A DNA stretch of 64,000 nucleotides. Origin: Phlebotomus papatasi (Eukaryota > Arthropoda > Insecta > Diptera > Psychodidae). The notes beneath the pieces are model-generated. The model ran no database searches. It was not told where the DNA came from and saw only the letters and a program-made list of their open reading frames with translations. This document shows, piece after piece, positions 12,278-24,655 of this stretch. The stretch lies in the NCBI RefSeq assembly GCF_024763615.1, contig NC_077223.1, forward strand, positions 25,358,001-25,422,000, read 5' to 3'. A program made the position numbers and the translations under genes. Each line of letters begins with the position of its first letter. Positions within the stretch are counted from its first letter, which is position 1.

Positions 12278-12485
12278 ACAGTAGACTCTCGCTCAATCGG
12301 CTCTTTTTCAATCGGGTGAAAAATGTTGTTGACAATTTTCACGTTTGATTTTGAAGCTTGTTTTATCGTAATTATTTATAATTGATCACTTTTTGTAGAA
12401 TTTACAATGCCTTTGACGCCTGAATCTCTCGAGAATTTGAATGACATTTTGCCCCATATGCCCGATTGAGATAGAGTTTACTGTA
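12278..12485. mobile_element. ACAGTAGACTCTC MITE
   Basis: Left end TACAGTAGACTCTCGCTCAA; right end CGATTGAGATAGAGTTTACTGTA. A related element sits at 36892-37106. About 208 bp, non-coding. Confidence 0.75.
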
Positions 12486-12668
12486 CGTGTACATAAGGCT
12501 TTATGGTGGTGCTTCGCGCCTTGGGTATTAGGTAGCGTTTTACGCAGAATAGAACGTAATAATGACAGACCTTAATAATAAAAACTTATAATGCTGTATT
12601 ATTAATGTCTGTTATAAGGCTTAACAAATGACCAAAATGTTTAGGTCCATCAAACTATTGAAAGTGTT

Positions 12669-13559
12669 AGGGTAAATGTCCTAATTCAAAACCATTTCCA
12701 GACGCTTTAACTTTGACAGAAGATTCAACACATTAAGTTCATATTTTTTCTGAAGAGAATTACATAAATTTGCTCCATGACTCTTCTAGAATGATAATGT
12801 TTAGTGAAAATTCTTTACTGTGTTATCACACTTGCACATTAAAATTTTAATATGATTCACAATTAATGTCGCTGGTGAGAGTCCAAATGTGTAATTTGTG
12901 TGTTTGAATCATTTTATATTCAAAATTTGACCTATTTGTTGATAAAAAGGTAGAGTTAGCCCGCAAAATTTGATATAAATTGATTTATAGCATTAATGCG
13001 AAAAATTATTGCAATTTTCTCTTTAATTTTTTAATGTGAAAAATATTTGAGCTTTAGGTAAATTTAAACTTATTTTTGCAGGCCAGGTCTACTTCTTTAT
13101 CAATAAGTAGAAAAACCCCAAATATTAAGTGACTCAAAAACACAAATAACATATTTGGACGCTCACAAGCGACAATTAATGTGAATCACATTAAAATTTT
13201 AATGTGCAAGTGTGATAACGCCGTTAGATATAATTTGAAAACTTCTTAAATATGACATAAATGTTAAACAAACAACATGTTATGTTTTTCATTAGAAAAC
13301 ATGGTCGATCGATGAAAAATTCGATGGTGAAAAGGTACATTTTTAATTTTTCTGAGAAATTAACAAAATAAAATTTGTGAATATGAAATGATTTTCGCTT
13401 TATTGGGAACAAAATTAACCAAATAATGAAACTCTGGTACAAAATATATATAAATATAATAATTTATTACTGTATTTATCGTGAAAACAATGACGTTTCC
13501 ATTTGGAGTAGCGAAAAATTTCCATTTAGAGCAGGTTTTGAATTAGCTTAATTTACCCT
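12669..13559 (+). mobile_element. TA-flanked GGGTAAAT element, copy A (interrupted)
   Basis: Ends TA-GGGTAAATGTCC and GCTTAATTTACCC-TA are inverted. The body is the reverse complement of 41907-42753. Shared blocks include CCATTTCCAGACGCTTTAAC, TTCAACACATTAAGT and GGTCGATCGATGAAAAATTC. It is interrupted by the element at 12818-13223. No intact frame seen. Confidence 0.8.
12818..13223. mobile_element. Nested element with TTA target duplication
   Basis: It sits inside copy A with TTA at 12815-12817 and again at 13224-13226. The TIRs of about 50 bp include GTTATCACACTTGCACATT, then a palindromic AAAATTTTAAT, then GATTCAC and AATTAATGTCGC. The empty site is supplied by the homologous copy B (near 42600). 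A TTA duplication is compatible with Harbinger- or CACTA-type insertion. Confidence 0.8.
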
Positions 13560-14141
13560 ATGGCAATTTGGAGCCATGTTATGGCAATTTTCAAGTGGAA
13601 GCTTTTATTGTTTCTCTAAAATGCGTAGTTTATTAAATTAACCTTAAACGCATGAAGAAATTGAATGGATCTCGAAGGAGCCTCCACTATCAGCCGCATG
13701 AAAGATAGCACTGAAATATTTAGAAACAAAAGTAGGGGTCCTAACGAGCTCACACAGGATCTGAAAAACCGAAAACCCTTATTTCTTAATTATTCTTCTG
13801 GTACTTTTCACTCCTCTTGACGAATTTGTTTGCAAAAGAGAAAGTATAGACCTCTCGTACTTTTGTTCAAATGTCAGTTTTAATAGCAAGGGGATCTCGA
13901 ATCTTTCGAAAATCGTTCCCGCCAAGAAACTCCATGGATTGTTCACATAATTGCGCTTATCCAACTTTTATTTTATTATATAATTTACAGCATTTATATT
14001 ATTTATAAAATTTATGGCAATGAAAAACAAATGTTCAACACTTGAGCCTTTTTTTATAAGAAAGCTTCCAGTTTCCTCCTCTGGCAACACGCAAAGCAGC
14101 GATTGATGCTCAACAACATTTTACCGGCCCAAAGGTCTTCC
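13560..14141. other. Intergenic DNA, nothing recognised
   Basis: No supported gene or repeat boundary. Confidence 0.4.
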
Positions 14142-14480
14142 TGTAGGGGAATTCTGTAATTTTCGTGGCATTGTCAGACGTGAGTTCGAAACCTGACAAT
14201 ATCAATCGAGCTTTTTTTCGTCATATCATATGAGTTCGATAATGCAATTCATTGTATTTTTAATGAAATCCCTTTACTTGATGATTTTATGGAAATACGG
14301 TACGTCTTGGTTGATTTGTTTATCAAAATTCATTGTCATTTGAATTGCCAGAAATCTCAAATATGTGACTTCTGACAATGTCACGGCTACAGAATCCCAT
14401 TTTCGAAATAGCTCTCCTAAGATTCGAACCCAATTTGTCATATGGCATTGCTGGAGCGTTACAGAATTCCCCTCCTGGAA
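14142..14480 (-). mobile_element. GGGGAATTCTGTAA-ended MITE, copy 2
   Basis: Reverse complement of the copy at 10090. Termini are TAGGGGAATTCTGTAATTTT and GCGTTACAGAATTCCCCTCC. The pair lies 4 kb apart in inverted orientation. Confidence 0.75.
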
Positions 14481-16266
14481 TCACAATTTCTACTTTCTTT
14501 CCATAACTTTTTGTCAAGAATTACGTCCATCAAAGTTTAATGAATACGTATTTCAACTTCTCATACATTATTAACGGCCAGACGTTTCGAATATTTTTAA
14601 TTCCCGAAAATCAAGGTAAAAATCCAAGCATGCAGAAATGTGGACTTTTTAACTAATTTGAAATTAGTTTTCTGCAAATCTATTAAGTGTAAGCAACAAG
14701 TATCCTAAACCTTTAGATTAGTTCGATGGTTTTAGAACACGACGAAGACTGTAGAAAGCAGTCAAGACAAGAACCAACACAAGAAAAGGTCGATAATGCA
14801 GAAGCACATGCGAACAGTGAAATGCTGAAAAGGGCATTTTCTTTTTTCATTGGAACAGCACCATAATTTATGAATTTCTCTTTCCCGTGTGGAATACCCG
14901 TGTGTTCGAATATTCCACAAAGCTAGCACGCTTTATTTATTTACGAATATTTTGAAAAGTCTGTTGTTTTATCTCGATCAAGTGTCATTCAAACCATGTG
15001 ATTCGTATTGCTTGCTCCGATGTTACGCGAGTTTCAACGAGCTCATGCCTGGTTTAAGTGCTAAGTTTCATCTATTGGTCACTAGGGTCTCTAGTCACTG
15101 TCTGCAATCTATCTCATTTCACTTAGAATATTTAGAATGAAATAACCCCGTCAAAATGATCATTCTTGAGGTTGTAGGAAATTTCTGCATTCTTTCGTAA
15201 ACATTGTCCAGTAATTATTCTTTTTCTAATTCTGGATACATCTTGATGTCAACTAAGTTGAAAGTTAGCAAAACAAAAAGTTATTCCACGTTTTCAATCT
15301 TCTTGACTGGAGCTTTGTTTTATTTCTGCATTTCTTTGTGTTACTTAAACCATGTATTCAAGTTCTCAATATATGTAGCAGTTTTGTGTTGCTATCTGAG
15401 AAACTGGATGTTTGATTTTGTATGAGTTGCTTGTGTTGATTTTTTTTTGTTGTCTTTTATGTTTTGCCCCATCCATACTTTTGAACAAAACATGGCAAAA
15501 TGACGGTAAATGGCCGTCAAAGTATGATGGTGAGACAGAGCAACAATGTATCAAATATGATGACTTTCATTCACACAAATCAGTCAGCAAACTCTTGAAG
15601 CTCCATCTTAGCAAAAATAAAGTAAAATGGCAAGAATGAATTGCTAAGAGATTGGATAAACAAAAGAAGGGGGCGAGAGCAACAATGTTGAAGGAATCGT
15701 GTGAGAAAACGTGAGATGGTGGGATTATTAATGGAAAACATTTCCCCTATGCTCTCATTCTCGATGCCTTTCCATCGCTAACTATATACATATATTCTAC
15801 ATATAAAAGCTTGATGAGATGGATTCTATAATGAGCTTAGAATCGTGCAATTAATTGGTGAATAATTGATTTTGCCTTGTTTTCTTGACCACACACTTGA
15901 CACAATTTTACTGGCACTTTTTGTTCATCATTGAGAATCATGATTGTTGTGTCTGTGAATTATGCCATTTAATTTACACACACTTGAGATTTTCACTCCA
16001 GAGTGAAAATGTTTTCCTTTCAAATTACCGTGTGAGAAACTTTTGTTTGATTTTCGATGTATTTTCAGTTGATGATTTCATCCGTTGTTTTTGTTGTTGA
16101 ACTCAATAACAATCAATTGCGACATTGTGAAAGATTTTCGGTTCTTAGAATAAATTATTTATTTTCTTTGTAAGAATCTCATATAAACTTTTAACACGCG
16201 CCGAAAAAAACGACTATGTTTAAACAGAAACGTTTTTGTGTAAAATATTTTTGATAGCGAAACAAT
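14481..16266. other. Unique-looking intergenic DNA
   Basis: No repeats shared with other parts of the window. Open frames of 60-83 codons occur but lack splice context and recognisable domains, so they are not called as genes. Confidence 0.4.
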
Positions 16267-17171
16267 AATTCGTCAGTTAAATCTGCATTTATCGTAACTT
16301 AATTTTTGCGATTTTGAGATATATACATATTTGGAATCAGCGAAATTTTGTTTATTAAACGCACTTGTGAAAAAGAAACTTTTATAAGCCCAATAAAAAT
16401 TATTTTAAATGAAAATTATCGTAAGTGCCCTTAATTAAGAAAAATTTATCAGAATTTGTCGTAACTTCCATTTTTGGGGAAGTTACGACAAATTTCCATA
16501 CAACATTTTCAATAATCAGCATTTGCCGTAACTTCTTTTGCTTACTTGCGTGGCTTGTAATTTGCAGCAAAATTGCAATATTTCTCAATAAAACGTTTAT
16601 AAACTCTTCCAAATATCGAAAGACAGTGCGAATAGTGTAACATGAAATCATTTTAATTCAATATTTGCGAGAAAAAAGTGAGAAAAAATCCCTACCCATC
16701 TGTTATTAATTCAAAACAAAACAAGCGACGTGGCGCACAAAATTTATTCAATAAAACTTATGAAATAAAACCTTTTAGGGACAGGTATAACAGTATTATT
16801 GACTAATTTAGTCAAATAATGGCGCTTATTATCACTATAATAATTCAAATTGATATAATGCATTTTTGAAAATTGTCGTAACTTCCAGAATCTCCATACA
16901 TTGGAAGTTACGGCTTTATAAACGATGGAAGTTACGATAAAATATTATTGTGTTTCTTCTAACATATTTCTCAATATTGCAGCTTTTAAATAATTTTATA
17001 AAGATTTTCTCGAGTCAACTTACAGTTTATTAGTGCCACTTTTATTATTTTGACTCAAAAGTATCGCATTCGGGGCTCATTTTTAAGAAAAATAATATTC
17101 AACTGAAAATTTCCTCTCCTGAAAAGTTGTCAAAAGGAAGTTACGACAAATGCTGATTTAACTGACGAATT
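16267..17171. mobile_element. TIR element with repeated GTCGTAACTTCC word
   Basis: The left end (ATTCGTCAGTTAAATC, then TGCATTTATCGTAACTT) is matched by the inverted right end (AAGTTACGACAAATGC, then TGATTTAACTGACGAAT). Between them, the word GTCGTAACTTCC or its complement recurs near 16458, 16483, 16528, 16876, 16903, 16927 and 17142. About 905 bp, no transposase frame. Confidence 0.75.
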
Positions 17172-17370
17172 GTGAAACGTGGAAATTTCAGCAAACTGCT
17201 ATAAAGTTCATTTTATATTCTGCCATTTGATCTCAGTAATTTCAGAGTGAATTGCATGGAATAAATACAGTAGAATGGACAACACAGTCTAGATTTTGTT
17301 TTGTAAATATGTTTTGGAAACTGCCCATGAATGTGAGCGAGACAACTATAACGAAATTTCACTCACTTAT

Positions 17371-17481
17371 GGCCCCTACACACTAGAGAAAATTATATTC
17401 ATATTTGTTTGACATTTTTTCTACACAAAGGGTAAGCAACTTACTTCAATATGGACATACATTTCTCTAGTGTGTAGAGAA
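17371..17481. mobile_element. Short MITE, 'CTCTAGTGTGTAGAG' family, copy 2
   Basis: Left CCTACACACTAGAGAAAATT and right ATTTCTCTAGTGTGTAGAG are inverted. This is the best-preserved copy of the family also seen at 2579 and 27436. Confidence 0.7.
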
Positions 17482-17489
17482 GTAATTAC

Positions 17490-18187
17490 ACAATAATACC
17501 CAGTGCACAATTACTTTTGTTTGTAAACATTTTTCAAAATTTCCTATGAGAGTGAATGAAATGGAGATCTAGTCATCTCGCTTTCTCTTATAGAAAGTTT
17601 TAAAAACATGTTTACAAACAAAACTTATTGTGCGGTGAGAATAATGCCCAACACACAATAACTTTTGTTTTGTAAACATGTTTTTGACATTTCAATGAGA
17701 GTGAGTGAGATCTAGATCTAGTCATCTCGCTCATTTTCATGGGAAATTTTGAAAACATGTTTACAAACAAAAACTATTGTACGCTGGTCATAATACCCAG
17801 TGCACAATTACTTTTGTTTGTAAATATGTTTTCAGCATTCCCTAGAAGAAAAAAGAGATTAGCAGATCTCTTTTTCATTCACTCTAATTGTAATGTCAAA
17901 AACATATTTACAATGTTTTGTAAACACGTTTTTGACATTTCAGTGGGAGTGAATGAAACATAGATCTAGTCATCTCGCTCACTCTCAGCAAATTTCGCAA
18001 AGATATTTACAAACAAAAGTTATTGTGCGTTAGGCATAATGCCCAACGCACAATAACTTTTGTTTGTAAATATGTTTTCAAAATTTCCTATGAGAGTGAG
18101 TGAGATGACTAGATCTAGATCTCACTCATTCTCATTGAAATGTCAAAAAAATGTTTACAAAACAAAAATTATTGAGCATTGGGCATA
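17490..18187. repeat. Tandem array of five self-complementary units
   Basis: Units at 17504-17634, 17652-17783, 17802-17911, 17914-18029 and 18048-18176 each begin near GCACAATAACTTTTGTTTGT and end near ACAAACAAAAGTTATTGTGC, so each folds on itself. Centres contain GAGAGTGAGTGAGAT and GATCTAGATCTAG-like palindromes. Linkers read CATAATRCCCARYG. Units 3 and 4 are fused by a deletion that removed the touching ends. Unit 5 is roughly the reverse complement of unit 2, so hairpins spanning several units are also possible. No coding capacity. Confidence 0.85.
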
Positions 18188-18646
18188 AATCTTCCTTGTA
18201 AGCATGATTGTGGTACTATTTATTACGCTAAAAGTGGTCAATCCACAACTCTTTATCATGTCTGACAAATTGTAAGGCATATTCCACACTAATTTGTAAT
18301 GCATTTCATGAGACATGAAACTTAATACGTGGATCCTTAGCAAAAAGTAGGAGTGAGAAAGGAACCTCCGTATATTTAGGACTTATTGGAACTAAATAGG
18401 TGCTCCTGGACAGTCTCTCGGGATTGACTGATCTTTTCAGCACGAAACAAAGAAAATGCTAATTCTTAGCCGTGATATACAGGAAGATTCTGCGATGGAT
18501 TTTTAGTCTCATATGTGATAGATGCATCCGTAACGTATTTAACCGTAACACGCATATAGACATACACACTACTATAGGCTAATATTCTGATTTGCAAAAT
18601 TAAGCCCAACACAGCATTGAATATCTTTCTTTAAAAGAAAACACTA

Positions 18647-19556
18647 GGGGAGACTGGGGCAAAAAGTCACAAAACGGATATTTTATTTTTTTACGAGCTA
18701 CTCGAGCGCTTCAAAAATTTCTAATTAGCGCAGTTTTATAGGAAATTTTCCGCTCTACAACTTTGTGCAAGTAACTTTCTTCTATTTTGTAAGAAAATAC
18801 GTTTATCGAGCCAAATTTCTAAAAGGTCATTTTGTGATTATTTTCAAAAATGCTGGGGCAAATAGTACCAGACATTAGGTATTATCATATTTTGATTCGC
18901 TTCATTACGGGCTTCCGTAAATTTGAAAAAATACCTAAAGGACATATTTTCATAGAATATTTATTCATCTACACCTTTGTAAAACACCGTTTTCTCTGCG
19001 AGAAAAGTGAGAAAACGAGAAAAGCGCTTTTCAAGCTATTTTAGAAAAAACACACAAAATACTGCAAATCGTTTGACCAATGCAAACAACACGCGGCGAG
19101 ACATGATAATGACGTTTCTTTTCGTCATAGACATCAGAAATTGCTTCGCTTTTTTGTTAATTTTTCTCCATACCTTTTGTTACTTTTTACCCCAAGTGGC
19201 CATTTTTAATAAAAGGATTTCTGGAGAAAACAACTTTTGTGAAATTCTAAAATAGATAGCGGAGTCGTATTCAAAAAATCCAAATTATTTAGAAAATATT
19301 CACTAGTGCATCAATTTTGGAAAATAAGTAGGTAATAATTGTTATCTTCTGAAAGGAAAATATTTCAAAAATAGGGCTAAAAATTTCGATATTTTTTATA
19401 TTCTAAATTCCTTGTTTGAATTCTACGAAACTTACGACATTGAAGAAGGTCTATGGAGGCTATCTATAGAAAAAAATTTGAACCGCTATCTTTTTTACCT
19501 TGCAAGATATTGAATTTTAAATTTTTCGTTTTGTGACTTTTTGCCCCAGTCTCCCC
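18647..19556 (+). mobile_element. TA-flanked GGGGAGACTGGGGC element 2
   Basis: The ends TA-GGGGAGACTGGGGCAAAA and TTTTTGCCCCAGTCTCCCC-TA are inverted, with GTCAC and GTGAC next to them. Internal repeats of the same word occur (GCTGGGGCAAATAGTACC near 18852, TTTTTACCCCAAGTGGCC near 19187). A 64-codon ATG frame at 18850-19044 is preserved in the other copy. About 910 bp, inverted relative to 26230-27265. Confidence 0.85.
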
Positions 19557-22450
19557 TATGCTTCAAGAAAACCATTTTAAACTCATAAAATATGTGAATT
19601 TTGTGGTCCCTGCTTACTTAAAGCTTAAAATCTTTCAAAGACTTATAAAATCTTTTCAGGATGAGCGGAACACCGGTGTTCCAAGAACAAAAACAATTTT
19701 TTGACTATGGAAACTTAAATACTTAAAGCGTTAAACAAAATTTTAATCAATAATGCCTTATAGGTATTGTTTCTCAATTATGTCGAGAAGGACTACCTAT
19801 TTCATGGATTGAACAGAAACTTCACATTCTGATGGGGACATGGGGATGTCTGTTCCATGCGCCCACAAAGTTTTCGTATTGTCCACAGGTCCTGTTTGAC
19901 CAGATGATTCTGGAATAATTTACAGGTTAAACAATTTTATCCAAGCAGTAAACGCGATTCGACCGATACGTTAAACTAACTAGAGATCTAAAATATTTAT
20001 TAATTTTTTGTCATTAGTACGATTACATAATTTTAATAAAAAAAATTTCGACACGACGCTTTATCATAATATTTCTCTCGGAAGCTTAGGGTGCCGAATA
20101 TCAGATTAACAAACATCCGGCTATTCAAATTTTAATCCAAATCCAACCGTAAACAATGGTATAGCAATTTTTAGTGCAAACTTTCAGTGAAACCAAGCAT
20201 TTTTATCAATATTTGCCAATGAAAATCATGTAGGTAGGAATTCAATTATATAAATATATTGTTTACTTTGCAAGAAATGTTACAACGGATATTTTCTATT
20301 AACAACACGGTGTATGCCTTCATAGAATGTTTGTTATATGCAAATGTTTGTGGAAAATGGCATTTTTCTCCTCTATTTGTATATTTTGCGTCTTCTGATT
20401 TTTTCAAGATAGTCTCGAAGTCGACAAAATAGATAAAATAACAATCATTTGCAATTTTATAAACGAACCAAAAAAAAAATATATGCACCTAGTTCAATGA
20501 ACGGTTTGTACTAGAAACGTCTTTTTGTGTCTTACACGCGAAAGCAAGAATTTTTTCCTTGTGTACAGTTTGTAATATTTAGTGATGACTTTTCACATCA
20601 AAACGGAATTACAGGTGTATTAATTATTTAATTAAGACAAAAAGAAAAAAAAAAACATGACAAAATGAATTTAATGTGTGAAGAAAAAAGTTCACAATTA
20701 TCCCGTTTTCTTAAGCATTTTTGCCAGTGAACGTTCATAAATATTTTGGTGTTTTGTGTTTGACTTGGCGTTCTTTTGTGGCTCGCAAAAGTTCAAAGCC
20801 CCAGAAATTAAATTCTGAGGAACCTCGTGTCTCACGACGCTGGTTTCTTATTATTATTTTTTTCTTCTGTGACCAGAAAGAAAAACATCTCGTAAGTGGT
20901 AAAGTGTTGAGAAACCGTTCAATTTTTATTAAATGACCCCCCCCACCTTTGGAAGGAACCATCCCAAGCCCAAGAAATACCACGAGTAAGAGGTAATAAT
21001 GGAAAAGTTTGCGCGATATTTTGCAATATAATACGAGTTGAATGTTGACATTTTTGTGATTTAAATGTCTAGAGGAGTTTGGGGCGTAGTGTTGAGGGAT
21101 GTGCGTCATCCTATATTGCGACAAAATGCAAGAAATGTGTCACAAAGTTTTATTTGCCCAGTTTCTCATTCGTCTCATACTCAAAATTGATATCTTTTTT
21201 TTATTATTTTATCTGGTCTGTTCCCGTTTTCTGTTTTAATCGCCATGTTTGTTCAGAAATAATTAATTGACTTCTGCACATTTTCCCATGCAAAAGTCAC
21301 CTTTTTTGTTCGCCGCTTGCATTTTGCCATATAACACTCTCTTCGACATCTTTACTAATGTTAGTGGTTTTTCTTTGATTATATAGCACCTCAAATATAT
21401 ATATTTATGTACATTATGCTCTCGTAGACACTCAGACATGTTTGAGAAATACCGAGGTAAACAATTAGGCACCATTTTGACCTGATGCAGATTGCCTTCG
21501 TTAGAAATCCATCCTCGGAATTTTATGAGCTTCAAGTATAATAGTTGTTTAAATGGTCGGTCTAAGCAAAAGTTCGTTATACAAGTCATAAATTGTAACG
21601 AGCCGCTCAAGTACATATTAGTGTTAAATCTTTTTTGGGTCTTTAAATTGGAAAAAAAATTCAGAAAGAAGAGACTAGTCTGAAAAACAATAATGTTTTT
21701 AAAGTGTAATAATTGTTTCAATTTAGGTGTAATCCTTAAGTACTTTAAGTCATCTTAGAGCTGAACCTCAGTATAATTTTAATGAAACTTTAGATAATAC
21801 TTAAAAATGTTAAAAATTATTATTCTAGCACTTTCGTCTTCACTAATTCTATCTACGATTTCCGATCGCTGAAAACTATCCTTAAGTGCTAAAATTAAAA
21901 ACAGCTTACGAACAACAATTTCTTATTCTTATATCTGAGAATTACAAGAGCCTTTTTTTCCATAGAAATGGGGCATAAACGGAATTCGGATCTGAAGTAC
22001 CTCTTGCTAACAAATATGAATTTTTTACAGTACATTTTCAATTTTTACTGACTGTTTTTAATGCTCCTTTTTAAACTTTAAACAAATTTATTGAAAAATA
22101 ATTATAAACTGTATGCTAGTTTATCACTAAACTGATATAGGTGGACTAAAGTTAAGTATAGTCAAGTAGGTCAAGTAGGTGGACTAAAGTTAAGTCGCGC
22201 AAGTTGGACAGATCAGTGTTTTTCTTGTTTCTTTTTTTTACGATTTTATGTGAAAAGATTTTGTTACAAGGTGTTTTTTAACATACATTTGTTGAATAAT
22301 TTACCATGGCATATACAACCTACGAAAGAGCTTTTCCACCGTTTGGTCTGGAGGTTGGGCACCAACGTAAAGACGGCGGTGGACGCAAAGTCTCAAACAT
22401 CTCACAAATATCCTATTGTAACGCACTATTAAGACATTGTCGATGAAATA
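19557..22450. other. Intergenic DNA, no supported gene
   Basis: Several frames of 60-150 codons are present on both strands (for example 21263-21721 minus) but none has a recognisable domain or convincing start. Near 22300-22450 a GC-richer stretch ends in GATGAAATAAATTATCTCC, which could be the tail of a decayed retroelement; this was not resolved. Confidence 0.35.
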
Positions 22451-22984
22451 AATTATCTCCATCTATTTATCTAAAGACGATCTGGAAACCTTCTCATACC
22501 TAAACTAAGTTTTAGAATTTCAATTCTCACAATACGTATAGTTACAGATAGATTTTAAAGAATTTCAAGAAAATATAAACAAAGACAATAATTTAATGGA
22601 CCTCTTATATCCTTTCCTGTTGAATTGTGATCACAGCGCTTTAAAGTTATGTCAAACCTGAGGTTTTTTTTACATGATTTAACTTCGATATACTATAACG
22701 GGTGTGATTCTTGAAGAACATTTGAATTCGTATAATTTTGTGATCTTACTTTCTATTTAGAAATTGTGAATCTCTTGAAAAAGAAGTGGCAAAGCGTCTC
22801 AGCTGTTCGGAATGTTCGACCCCATGATTTAAACGCTATACTTCAAAATTTGCCTATACTTCAAAAGTACTTTCGTATCATTTGCCGTTCTCCTGTTTAC
22901 AACCGATTAATTGAAAAGATTGAATCACTCATAAGATCACCCAAAATAGCTTAGAAATAATATATTGAATTTCGGATAAAAAAT

Positions 22985-23145
22985 TGTTATCGGTTATGAA
23001 CCGATTCATTACCAGTACAGAACTCATTGGAACTTATTCAGTTTTTTTTTTGGAAATTCCAAGACCTTTCCAACGATCCTAAATACCATTCGGTTTAGAA
23101 ATGCGTTTTCTAGAGCTTTTTTAACCTTTGGCCTTGAAAAACCGT
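22985..23145 (+). repeat. Dispersed 'GGAAATTCC' repeat, copy 2
   Basis: The order GGTTATGAACCG, GGAAATTCCAAGACCTTTCC, AGAAATGCG, TCTAGAGC, TTTAACCTTTGG matches 27700-27860 in reverse and 10493-10625 in the same direction. Confidence 0.55.
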
Positions 23146-23390
23146 TATCAGGAAAGATTCATTGGGATTTTCGTATGTGGACGTAATGTCCGCTTGGACA
23201 ACCTCTAAAACTGATCTTAAAAAGAAAAAAAATTGCACGATGAGTTTTCGAATAATCCCAAAAAACATGGTGGGAAAATGAGGGGCTTTTAACATGTTAA
23301 CAGTCCCACGGTCGACTTATGGAGGAGGGTCCTCCGAAGGTCACAAGTCTCAATCTCCAACTCGAAACTTTAGATTATCAAAATTCTACT

Positions 23391-23713
23391 ATTATTATTA
23401 ATCGTATCGAGATATATTCATTACAAAGGTAATCATTTTTACAATGTCCATATCCCGTGTTAGAAGAACCTGCTAGTCCGTTTGTAGACTCGCCCAGGAG
23501 CGCCTTCCCCGTATTGTGGATGCTTCTTCTATGCTCCCGGAATTGTTGGGCGTAGGCGGTGCATTATATTACGTTATTAACATATGAAAATTGTCTAAAT
23601 TAGACATTCAGATCTTTGCACCGGGCGGGACTCGAACTCACAACAGTAAGTCGAGCCAGGGAATCGATCCGCCCAAGAGCCAACGGTCTTGCCTATTGCG
23701 CCACTGATTCCCC
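23391..23713 (-). mobile_element. tRNA-headed SINE, family A, copy 1
   Basis: It is flanked by an exact 11-bp duplication AAAATTCTACT (23380-23390 and 23714-23724). On the minus strand it starts GGGGAATCAGTGGCGCAATA (box A-like) and carries GAGTTCGAGTCCC (box B), so the head derives from a tRNA with a pol III promoter. It ends in a TAATAATAAT tail at the low-coordinate side. At 323 bp it appears full length. Mobilisation would depend on a LINE reverse transcriptase. Confidence 0.93.
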
Positions 23714-24269
23714 AAAATTCTACTAACCTAACCAATCTAACGACCCCATGGAGGAGTAAGGAATCGAAAATTTAAGCATTATATACTGCGCTCTCTATGG
23801 AGTTTCAGCAGTAAGAATGTAAACCTTTAGCCTGTAACCCAATAAATCCCCGGTAAAATTAAGTCATATGGCTTAACATGAAGTCTAAAGACAGTCTAAT
23901 AATAGTTTGAAGGTAATGTGTATACCGATGCCAACAAAAATCCCGAAATCCAAAATCCTGAAAGGATTGATATCATACGAAAGATAATGTGTGAAATAAT
24001 TTCCCATAATACTGAAAACGTTTGCCTCCAGCAAACACGAATACAATAGCAGGAGCAGCTATGACATACTTATCAATTAGTGAATTTGACTTTCGAGATT
24101 TTGATCAGAACCCGTATGTACATAGAGTGAAGTCGAGTCTTTACAGGATACGTAAATTATATGATCTGACCAAGAAAGAATCCATTCAAAAATCATATCC
24201 GGTTTTGAGGATTACCAACAGGGCTTTTTACATATGCAAGTGTTTTCTTTTTTTTTTGAGAAAGTTTGT

Positions 24270-24349
24270 AGTAGGACTGTTGAACCTAAAAGAGTTGGAA
24301 GGAGAAAGTCCGTCCGGACGAAGACTCTTCTAAGCTCAACAGTCCTACT
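24270..24349. repeat. 80-bp palindromic element
   Basis: AGTAGGACTGTTGA at the left and TCAACAGTCCTACT at the right are perfect inverted complements. The interior AGAGTT and CGTCCGGACG continue partial symmetry. Probably a tiny MITE. Confidence 0.6.
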
Positions 24350-24425
24350 CCAAATTGTACCTAAAGCCTCAACACACCGGAAGCACCTTTCATCAAAAAT
24401 TACTTTTCAAACAATGTCGCCAGTA

Positions 24426-24626
24426 GAAGAAACTGGGGCAGTAGTAAGCACGGGGTAGTTGTAAACACTGATATTCTTAGACTTATATCGACTATTTGTT
24501 CAGGGAACAAGGATCCCTACACTAAATATAAATTCATATAAGTCTTGTCCACTCAAAATAAATATTTAATTAAAAATATCGTAGTGTTTATAACTATTCC
24601 GTGTTTACTACTGCTTCAGTTCCCCC
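24426..24626. mobile_element. GGGG-element with 'AGTAGTAAGC' word
   Basis: Left AACTGGGGCAGTAGTAAGC then ACGGGGTAGTTGTAAACACT; right AGTGTTTATAACTATTCCGT then GTTTACTACTGCTTCAGTT. The two are inverted. The layout matches 62450-62644, but the ten bases after GGGGC differ. The outermost GGGG of the left end is eroded. Confidence 0.65.
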
Positions 24627-24655
24627 TAGCATTGTTTGGAGAAATACCAAAAATC

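Noticed and set aside
17490..18187. CRISPR array
   Set aside because: The repeats are self-complementary 130-bp units with short linkers, not short direct repeats with unique spacers, and the genome is eukaryotic.
21263..21721. 152-codon minus-strand open frame
   Set aside because: Composition is AT-driven (many K, F, N, L), with no domain, no splice context and no homologous phrase; it overlaps a plus-strand frame of similar quality.
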